The notes under the pieces are model-generated. The model ran no database searches. It was not told the DNA's origin and saw only the letters and a program-made list of their open reading frames with translations. Below are positions 55,798 to 64,000 of a stretch of DNA of 64,000 bases, piece after piece; the stretch's first letter is position 1, and each line of letters starts with the position of its first letter. Origin of the DNA: Tiliqua scincoides (taxonomy: Eukaryota > Chordata > Lepidosauria > Squamata > Scincidae). The translations under genes and the position numbers were made by a program. The stretch is taken from NCBI RefSeq assembly GCF_035046505.1, contig NC_089830.1, positions 16,048,315 through 16,112,314 on the forward strand, in the 5' to 3' direction.

Positions 55798-56593
55798 CTG
55801 GGAACAGAAAGAAACGGATGTTAAGCACGCCCATTTGGGAGACACCCTCTGCTATCAGTCGTCCCTGCCGTCCTGCTGCCGGAGGGAGGACAGCAGCCAG
55901 AGACTGAACATCACACACACACAAAAACGGCTCTTGGGAGAGGGCAAAGCGGCAGACAAGGCAGGCAGGGAAGAGAGCCTGGAGCAAGGCTGCCAGATTT
56001 TCAGGGAGGCTCTGCTGATAAGACGTCTTTTCCTCAACTCCGCCTCCTCCAGAGCTACCTGCAGCAATAACCCCAGAGGGCTTGCATCAGCCACACCTGC
56101 CCCAGAACTGGTTATCCCAGCAGGCGCACTGAAATCTGTCACCCACTTGCTTGCCTCTGTGATCCTTGAAGATGAAGGGGAGGAAAAGGGCACCATTCCC
56201 TCCTCACTCCAAAAGGAGCATCCAATTCAAAAGGAGCAGCTGGTTAGCCCATATCAGATCCATCTTTTGACACAAGCAACCTGCTGATGAAAGACCGAAG
56301 CCCTGTTACAGGGAGAGATCTCTTCCTATGAGCAGAGCCTATGCTGACCTCAGCAGACTATCACCTTGCAATGCTCTGCTGCCAGGGAAGAAAGGCTCTT
56401 TGACCCAATTCCTTTTTCTTATTCCAAGCACCCATGGTGCCAAAGTAAAGAGCCTCTGGCAGCAAGACGGCCGAGCCTAGGAATCACCAGGGCCAACCTT
56501 GCTGAACTCTGCGAAATCATAGACTGAACAAATTGCCGATTCAGAGAAGGGAGCTCAGTGCTAGGCTGCGCTACAGGCCAGCAGCTTGGGAAA

Positions 56594-56690
56594 GGGGTTG
56601 TAGCTCAGTGGTCAAGAACCTGCATGGCACACAAAAGGCCACAGGTTCAATCCCTGGAATCTTTCCTGGAGAGGTGCTACCTCCAAAAAT
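56594..56690 (+). mobile_element. tRNA-derived SINE (Sauria-like), 3'-shortened
   Basis: The A-box GTAGCTCAGTGGTCAAG and B-box GGTTCAATCCC are well kept. It runs straight into a CR1 fragment at about 56690. Confidence 0.82.
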
Positions 56691-56691
56691 A

Positions 56692-57076
56692 TGAACCAGG
56701 GGACATCCACTCAAATTGAGTGTTGGGAGAGTTAGAACAGACAAGAGAAAATATTTCTTTACTCAGCGTGTGGTTGGTCTGTGGAACTCCTTGCCACAGG
56801 ATGTGGTGATGGCGTCTGGCCTGGGCGCCTTTAAAAGGGGATTGGACAAGTTTCTGGAGGAAAAATCCATTACGGGGTACAAGCCATGATGTGTATGCGC
56901 AACCTCCTGATTTTCGAAATGGGCTATGTCAGAATGCCAGATGCAAGGGAGGGCACCAGGATGAGGTCTCTTGTTATCTGGTGTGCTCCCTGGGGCACTT
57001 GGTGGGCCACTGTGAGATACATGAAGCTGGACTAGAAGGGCCTATGGCCTGAGCCAGTGGGGCTGTTCTTATGTTG
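56692..57076 (+). mobile_element. CR1 LINE 3' fragment
   Basis: C-terminal RT remnant ([19 protein letters not shown]-like region), 3' UTR and TTCTTATGTT. It has a single tail, unlike 47040-47779. Confidence 0.9.
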
Positions 57077-57721
57077 TTTGACAGAAGCAACTCGGCAAAA
57101 GTCACATTTTGTGGCAACCTCGCTGTGACCTGCCTTCCGCCCAGCCCCACACCATCCCCCAAATCCTTAGCAATCCCCTTTTGTTACACTGTCCTTGTCC
57201 ATCACTGCTCAGTACCAGATTCCCCCCCCCAATATATTTAAGTGTTGGCAGTCCTGCAACGCCCTTGGCCCCCCACCTCAGGTATCTCAATTTCAGGGAT
57301 GCATCCAACCCAGCAGCCTTACTGCTGAACAGGCAAGCCTTAAATACCTTGTGGAACCAAATGGAGAGTCTGGGTGCCACCACAGAAAAGATCCTACCTC
57401 TTGTACCCATCCCTGAATTATCTGCTGAGCAAAAAATCATTTGGGAACAATAATTCTGCGATGACACAAGCATTTGGGGCAAGGAGGAGGAACAGATTGG
57501 AGACTGAAGATGGATGCCAAAAATGTCTACTAACTACAGTGCTTAATGGTGTTTAGTTCCTTTTTTGCAGGAATTCCAATACAACTTTATTGGGTGATTA
57601 ATCAGACCGATTTGCCTGTTGCCAATCAAATAATTTTATTTTTTTTTAGAAGACATCCAATCAACAGCCCTAAGTTATGGTACCCAGCCTGCCAGCCTCC
57701 ATCAGACATTCTGATGCTGAG

Positions 57722-58081
57722 CAGTGGTGTCACTAAAGTTTGTATCACCTAGTTCGGGAGGCCAGTACATCATACCTATGATGGATCTTCTACCATGCAG
57801 TGGGCAGGGCAACGCCCTGGGCAGTGGGCATGATGATATACCATTGCCCCTCACTGCCACTGGTTTTTTTGCTATAACTTTTGACAGAATGGAGATATTT
57901 TGACATGTTTGTTTCCTTGAACTCTGCATGAAATTACGCATTGACTGATATACAACATAACAGGATTATTTGAAAATACCAAGATTTAAATTTTTTTGGC
58001 CAGTAGTGGTGTCACCCCCCCTCTCCACGCATGTCACCAGGTGAGGCCCACACACCCTGTACCTCCCTAGCGACGCCACTG
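57722..58081 (-). mobile_element. hAT-type MITE, TIR CAGTGGYGTCRCTA, copy 3
   Basis: Ends CAGTGGTGTCACTAAAG and CCCTAGCGACGCCACTG. Flanks atgctgag/atgttgaa match at 6 of 8. The body is inverted relative to 18265-18596. Confidence 0.85.
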
Positions 58082-58303
58082 ATGTTGAATCACGTTACTC
58101 AGTTACAGCTAGGAAAAGCTGAAACTTCTCTCTGGATCAGCTGCAGGCCTTTGTACAATGCAAAAGTGGACAAACCTGGGGGATTTGAGTCACAGGCATT
58201 CCACCAGAAATTCTAGTTACAGTGGATAGTCTAACTTTTAACTGGGGGCAAAGCATTCAGCCAAGAATGTTTATAGCACTTGCTCTCCCTACCCTGTTGT
58301 TGT

Positions 58304-58580
58304 TGTTGGCAACCTTCAGTCTCAAAAGACTATGGTATCGCGCTCTGAATGGTGGTTATGGAACAGCGTCTAGTGTGGCTGAAAAGGCCGATTCGGGAGT
58401 GACAATCCCTTCCACACCGAGAGCAAGTGCAGTCTGTCCCTGGTCTGTCTCCCAGGCTATGAGCCTTCCTTCTTTGCCTCTTTGCCTCAGACTGCTGGCC
58501 AAGTGTCTCTTCAAACTGGGAAAGGCCATGCTGCACAGCCTGCCTCCAAGTGGGCCGCTCAGAGGCCAGGGTTTCCCACC
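58304..58580 (-). mobile_element. LINE 3' end with C2HC zinc finger, copy 2 (5'-truncated)
   Basis: The minus-strand frame 58590-58330 encodes WETLASERPTWRQAVQHGL and the terminal finger; tail as in copy 1. It is truncated after the RWE position. Confidence 0.9.
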
Positions 58581-59258
58581 TGTTCCTCAACAGGTGGAAA
58601 CCTCCCTACCCAAGTTATCGCAAAAAGATAATCTCAATGTTGTTATGCAAATATGCCATTTTTCCCCAAACAAAGAGTTAACAAGATGGCTTACACAGTA
58701 AAAATCTTTACACCCCTGTAAGGTAGGCCAATTACTCTCTCAGTTACAGATCAGCACCCCCCCAGGCCAACCATAGGTTGCCCAGTTAATTACTGGCTGA
58801 GCCATTTTGAACTGGGGGACCCCTTGGCTCAGTAGCGATCTTCTCAATCACTGCTAAATGAGCTCTCTCCTAGGAAATGAACAACTGCACAAGCACAGCA
58901 ATTCCAAGACAGGCGCATGCAGGCGGCAACCACAGCTTCCCAATTTCTTCACTGCACCCAACTGCTCAGAGTAGTTGATTGCATCCAGTAATATGCAAAA
59001 GTTCGGCACAGCCTTGAGGCTTATAATGCATGTTTATGTGACTGTCAGCACTCATTTTGCTGTTCCCTGCAGAATTATGGGATGCAATTATAGGTAGAAG
59101 AAACTTTAGAAGAACTCACACAAAAAACCCGTTGATACCAAATAAAGGGTGGCAGGGAGAGAGAAACTATGACGGTTCACTATGCATTCTCCATGGCCAT
59201 AACCTCAGAGATGTCCCAGTCACTGGGGTCACGCTAGCGAATGGACCAGTTTTGCAGG

Positions 59259-60672
59259 AACATAAGAACATATGAACATAAGAACAGCCCCACTGGATCA
59301 GGCCATAGGCCCATCTAGTCCAGCTTCCTGTATCTCACAGCGGCCTACCAAATGCCCCAGGGAGCACACCAGATAACAAGAGACCTCATTCTGGTGCTCT
59401 CCCCTACATCTGGCATTCTGACTTAACCCATTCCTAAAATCAGGAGGTTGCGCATACACATCATGGCTTGTACCCCATAATGGATTTTTCCTCCAGAAAC
59501 TCGTCCAATCCCCTTTTAAAGGCGTCTAGGCTAGACGCCAGCACCACATCCTGTGGCAAGGAGTTCCACAGACTGACCACGTGCTGAGTAAAGAAATACT
59601 TTCTTTTGTCTGTCCTAACCCGCCCAACACTCAATTTTAGTGGATGTCCCCTGGTTCTGGTATTATGTGAGAGTGTAAAGAGCATCTCCCTATCCACTCT
59701 GTCCATCCCCTGCATAATTTTGTATGTCTCAATCATGTCCCCCCTCAAGCGTCTCTTTTCTAGGCTGAAGAGGCCCAAACGCCGTAGCCTTTCCTCATAA
59801 GGAAGGTGCCCCAGCCCCGTAATCATCTTAGTCGCTCTCTTTTGCACCTTTTCCATTTCCACTATGTCTTTTTTGAGATGCGGCGACCAGAACTGGACAC
59901 AATACTCCAGGTGTGGCCTTACCATCGATTTGTACAACGGCATTATAATACTAACCGTTTTGTTCTCAATACCCTTCCTAATGATCCCAAGTATAGAATT
60001 GGCCTTCTTCACTGCTGCCGCACATTGGGTCGACACTTTCATCGACCTGTCCACCACCACCCCAAGATCTCTCTCCTGATCTGTCACAGACAGCTCAGAA
60101 CCCATCAGCCTATATCTAAAGTTTTGATTTTTTGCCCCAATGTGCATGACTTTACACTTACTGACATTGAAGCGCATCTGCCATTTTGCTGCCCATTCTG
60201 CCAGTCTGGAGAGATCCTTCTGGAGCTCCTCACAATCACTTCTGGTCTTTACCACTCGGAAAAGTTTGGTGTCGTCTGCAAACTTAGCCACTTCACTGCT
60301 CAACCCTGTCTCCAGGTCATTTATGAAGAGGTTGAAAAGCACCGGTCCCAGGACAGATCCTTGGGGCACACCGCTTTTCACCTCTCTCCATTGTGAAAAT
60401 TGCCCATTGACACCCACTCTCTGCTTCCTGGCCTCCAACCAGTTCTCAATCCACGAGAGGACCTGTCCTCTAATTCCCTGACTGTGGAGTTTTTTCAGTA
60501 GCCTTTGGTGAGGGACCGTGTCAAACGCCTTCTGAAAGTCCAGATATATAATGTCCACGGGTTCTCCAGCATCCACATGCCTGTTGACCTTTTCAAAGAA
60601 TTCTATAAGGTTTGTGAGGCAAGACTTACCCTTACAGAAGCCATGCTGACTCTCCCTCAGCAAGGCCTGTTC
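59259..60672 (-). mobile_element. CR1 LINE with 400-codon reverse transcriptase frame
   Basis: The minus-strand frame 60663-59461 has no interruption: ESQHGFCKGKSCLTNLIEFF, YLDFQKAFDTVPHQRLLKKL, GVPQGSVLGPVLFNLFINDL, KFADDTKLF, LEYCVQFWSPHLKKDI and the end EEKSIMGYKP. The 3' UTR ends in a (TTCTTATG)-type tail at 59259-59290. It is truncated in the RT fingers region, so endonuclease and ORF1 are absent. It is very close to 3137-4392. Confidence 0.95.
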
Positions 60673-60769
60673 GTCTATGTGTCAGGAGATTCTCATTCCT
60701 TCCTATCAGGCCATGCAGTTTCCTGCATTTTCAGAGGTGCGTGTTTCTAGGTTTTATACAAGCCAAGGC

Positions 60770-61135
60770 TGAGAAACCAACAAGAGGCTATCCATATACT
60801 ACCTGCACTCTCCGGTCATCAGAGGGAGCCCTTCTGACTATTCCACCACCAGCAGAGGCGAGGGGAATGGCAGCTAGACTAGGGCCTTTTTGGTGGTGGC
60901 TTCTCTTCCCTTCCCCTGGAATTAAGAACAGCTCCTTCTCCAGAAACCAAATTGGCGGGGCCTTAAGACTTTTTTATTCCAAGAAGCTTTTAACTGCTGG
61001 CATCCTGGACTGGCACTTTTTTAAATTTAATTGGTGATCCATTGGTGTCAGATCTGTTTTAATTGTTTTAAGTTTATGTTATATGTCACTTTGGATGCCA
61101 CACTGGGTGGTAGAAAAGCAGGGTAAAAATCCACA
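60770..61135 (+). mobile_element. L2-like LINE 3' end
   Basis: TCTCCGGTCATCAGAGGGAG, GGAATTAAGAACAGCTCC and the end CTGGGTGGTAGAAAAGCAGGG match the L2 C-terminal/3' region in the same order as 31975-32330. Confidence 0.8.
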
Positions 61136-61762
61136 AAGTAATGATTTTGCATTTTACAACACGCCTATAGAATGATTCTGAAGTCTGTGATACTGAGGGA
61201 TCATGCATTCACCAGAACTGGGTTGAATGAAAAAGGAGAATCAAGGAGGGGGGAAAAAATGAATGAGGTTCCAAGTTGCAGAGAAAATCATTGGCTGCCC
61301 TTCACTGCTTTGTCAACAGAGGTTCAGTTGCATGTTCCCCATCATCAGAACCCCATTCGGTGGCAACAGACAACAGAGTCTTTTCGGATGCAGCCCCCAA
61401 ACTGGAACCTTCCAAGGTTTGTTTGGTGCTCCACCAATGGTCTTTCAGTGCCTGGTTAATAAGCCATTTTTTCTGGCCAGGTATTTGAGTTGGCTCGCGT
61501 TTCCCCTCTCCCCACACACCACCCCCATATGTTGGGATTTTTAAAAAAAGTTTCTGCTGATCTTGTGGTCTTTATTCACTGGTCTCCTCCCCCTTTGTGC
61601 TTGCATTTGATACAGTCCCTTCTGGGAAGAGACTGCAATGGAGGTGGAGAGGAAGACTCGGCAGCTGCGGCCACAGATGTGCTTCGAAACAGGTAGCCGA
61701 CACTGCTTTCAGGAGTGTGCTTTATCCAAATGCTCAAACGGAGATATCTGTAAATAAAGTCA

Positions 61763-62200
61763 GTAGTAGTAGGCAACCTTCAGTCTCGAAAGACTCTGGT
61801 ATCGCGCTCTGAATGGTGGTTCTGGAACAGCGTCTAGTGTGGCTGAAAAGGCCAATACGGGAGTGACAGTCCCTTCCACACTGGGAGCAAGTGCAGTCTG
61901 TCCCTGGTCTGTCTCCCTGGCTGTGGGCCTTCCTTCTTTGCCTCTTAGCCTCAGACTGTTGGCCAAGTGTCTCTTCAAACTGGGAAAGGCCATGCTGCAC
62001 AGCCTGCCTCCAAGCGGGCCGCTCAGAGGCCAGGGTTTCCCACTTGTTGAGGTCCACTCCTAAGGCCTTCAGATCCCTCTTGCAGATGTCCTTGTATCGC
62101 AGCTGTGGTCTACCTGTAGGGCGCTTTCCTTGCACGAGTTCTCCATAGAGGAGATCCTTTGGGATCCGGCCATCATCCATTCTCACAACATGACCGAGCC
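61763..62200 (-). mobile_element. LINE 3' end with C2HC zinc finger, copy 3
   Basis: The minus-strand frame 62186-61734 covers MDDGRIPKDLLYGELVQGKR through the terminal finger. An 11-bp target duplication aaataaagtca is perfect at 61752-61762 and 62201-62211. The 3' end has a short (TAC)n run after the shared tail. Confidence 0.93.
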
Positions 62201-62211
62201 AAATAAAGTCA

Positions 62212-63215
62212 ATGCTGTAAAGAAACCAGAAGCTTCCAGAGATCTCTCCTCCAAAGAAGAGTTGCAGTTCCTAGAACATTTCACAGCTCAGAGCAAGCAT
62301 GCAACAGTGTACTGCAAATGTGAGAACTAGCGAGCATGGGTTGCCAGGATGGGGGGGGGGGCTTACTCTGGACACCCCTGAACACAGCCCTGGTTATATA
62401 ACAGACTCTATAAAAAAAAACCGGGGACACAGAGGGTTGCAAAACAGTTTCATTTACTCTCAAATGAAAGTTCGTGCAAGGGTAAAGGAATACTACCTTA
62501 TTCTGCAAAACCTCAGAACTGCTGACTCTTGGAAGACATGATAAAAAAAAATGGATACAAGCCAAACTCTGGTCCAGAGGCACAATCAAGGCAGGACTCT
62601 GGCAGACTAACCTTTGTTGATCTCCTCTCTTCCCACTCCCCCCCCCACACACATCAGCAAGCCTAACTAAGTTGGAAAAATAAAGCCCTCCAGAACTGCA
62701 AACTCAGCAGACCTCTTCTCAGCTGGGCCAGGCGAGACGCACAGAGCTTTGATAAAGCAAGGGTGATAGAAAGGTCCGCTATAAGGAAGGAGGCAGGGGG
62801 AAAAATGGGGAGGTCAGAGGGTGCATGGCAAGCTGGTTAAACAATACTGTATGCTCAATCACCAGACTCCACTGTAAACCAATCACAACAAGATCTGCAA
62901 GGAGGTTTTAAAGCAATGCTCTTTTGAAATGGCTTGAACCATTTCCAAAGGTGGTATAAACCAATGCCGGTGGCCAAAAGGTTAATTTGTATTTCTTTCT
63001 AACATTTATGTCCTGCCCTTCTGAGGTTTTTCTCAAATTGTGGCTTACTTTTAATTACCGTGGTTTTAGATAACTCACTTTTGATTCCCTGCCAATTTTT
63101 GTATTTGCACAATTCTTAAGAGACGTGCTTGTATGCAAGTTGCGCTGAGAGTATTTTGCTGGAAATGGAAAGCATATATTTCAGGAAAGAAGGAAAATCC
63201 AATTTTGGCCCATCA
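62212..63215. other. Unassigned sequence upstream of SESN2 exon 2
   Basis: It should be SESN2 intron 1 if the first exon lies beyond the window. No start-codon exon, CpG island or repeat family was recognised here. Confidence 0.4.
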
Positions 63216-63223
63216 GATTAGCA

Positions 63224-63709
63224 CAGCGGCTCTCAAACATTCAGTACTGGGACCCACTTTTTAAAAAGACACTCTGTCAGGGCCCACCTACCTTTATGAG
63301 ACTTTAAAAAAAGTGATCTAGAATGTAGTAATATTTTTTATTTGCAAAAACAAAACTTGATCCATTTCTCATAATGAGGCGGCCTTAATGAATAGCATCA
63401 AGGCTTGAGAGGCTTAGTTATGTGACCCAACCTTCACCTGCCCCCACTACCTGTCACTGATGGACTTGGAGAAAAAAAAAAAACAGCCCCCCCCCCAAAG
63501 ATGCTCAAACATTAATCTCCCTAAATTTACACAAGCCTGCAAAATGCAAGAGCTCAGCTTTGCAGGGTAGTTAGCAGCTATCTGATTTTTGAACAGTCTC
63601 AGGGCTTGAGGCAATTAGTTACCTGATCTTTCCATCACTCATGTTTTCATTGGAGGCTCTGGGGGACCCATCAGAAATTGGGTCCTGACCCACAGTTTGA
63701 GAAATGCTG
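63224..63709 (+). mobile_element. hAT-type MITE, TIR CAGYGGTTCYCAAAC
   Basis: Ends CAGCGGCTCTCAAAC and GTTTGAGAAATGCTG. Perfect 8-bp duplication gattagca at 63216-63223 and 63710-63717. The body matches 40204-40587. Confidence 0.93.
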
Positions 63710-64000
63710 GATTAGCAGCCTTCACAGCAATGCTACCTTTTCTCACGCAGGGGTGCTTCTCGGGGCCAAGGAGGAAAAAGAGTACAGATGTATGCTGAAG
63801 CTGAAGACATTTTGGTGAAGGGCAATATGCTTTCTGGTGTGATTTGGGTGCAGCCAACAGGACAATACATAGGGCACTATTATCAGAGGCCTCAGAATCA
63901 TAAATGCCATCATGCCCAATATCATGATGTTCTGCTCTGTACCATTTAAGCTGCAGCCATTGCCAACCCCTTCCAGTTTCATATTTGCAAATCACCATCA

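Noticed and set aside
56594-56690. tRNA gene
   Set aside because: Good A and B boxes, but no acceptor stem pairing or anticodon arm; the context is a SINE head running into CR1.
59806-60396. Plus-strand frame of 196 codons, and its twin on the minus strand at 3267-3857
   Set aside because: Both are antisense shadows of the CR1 reverse transcriptase.
1-64000. CRISPR array, operon or prokaryotic defence system
   Set aside because: Spliced vertebrate genes and vertebrate retroelements throughout; no regularly spaced short repeats with unique spacers.

Overview
The window is vertebrate nuclear DNA, most likely from a squamate reptile. Three things point there. CR1 and L2 LINE copies are abundant. 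There are SINEs derived from 5S rRNA and from tRNA of the kinds common in lizards and snakes. Two adjacent single-copy genes, SESN2 and MED18, lie in the same order and relative orientation as I recall for human chromosome 1p35. The species call is inference; the gene calls are secure.

Host genes, both on the minus strand. SESN2 (sestrin 2) occupies about 35.3-55.8 kb. Nine coding exons can be joined with consensus splice sites and consistent phase into 449 C-terminal residues. The short first coding exon (about 30 residues in other vertebrates) was not found and is probably beyond 64000. A long 3' UTR runs down to a poly(A) signal at 35295-35300. MED18 (Mediator subunit 18) occupies about 8.2-11.4 kb: a CpG-rich promoter and non-coding first exon near 11.3-11.4 kb, a short coding exon at 9823-9908, and the main coding exon at 8709-9262. 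The predicted protein is 208 residues, the usual vertebrate length. The two genes have no evident joint regulation; sestrin 2 acts in leucine sensing and stress control of mTORC1, MED18 in RNA polymerase II transcription.

The rest is layered transposable elements. LINEs: eight CR1 pieces (two with long reverse transcriptase frames), one L2 copy with a 582-codon uninterrupted frame, two further L2-like 3' ends, and three 3' ends of another LINE whose protein ends in a C-x2-C-x12-H-x3-C zinc finger. The 3' tail of that last LINE also ends two unrelated non-autonomous families: a 5S rRNA-derived SINE (five copies) and a ~475-bp element with no recognisable coding role (three copies). This three-way tail sharing is the best systems-level signal here. 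DNA transposons are mainly hAT-type MITEs with 8-bp target duplications, plus pogo/Tigger-like MITEs with TA duplications and one piggyBac-like MITE with TTAA. Several are nested in ways that give the order of insertion.

Other structures: a perfect 40-bp inverted repeat with a 17-nt loop (17798-17894), a 93-bp direct duplication flanking one retroelement (17094-17186 and 17677-17769), a 93-bp tandem triplet in MED18 intron 1, and a CR1 subfamily with a duplicated tail around a ZNF143/THAP11-like motif. I recognised no CRISPR array, rRNA operon, functional tRNA gene or intact retrovirus.
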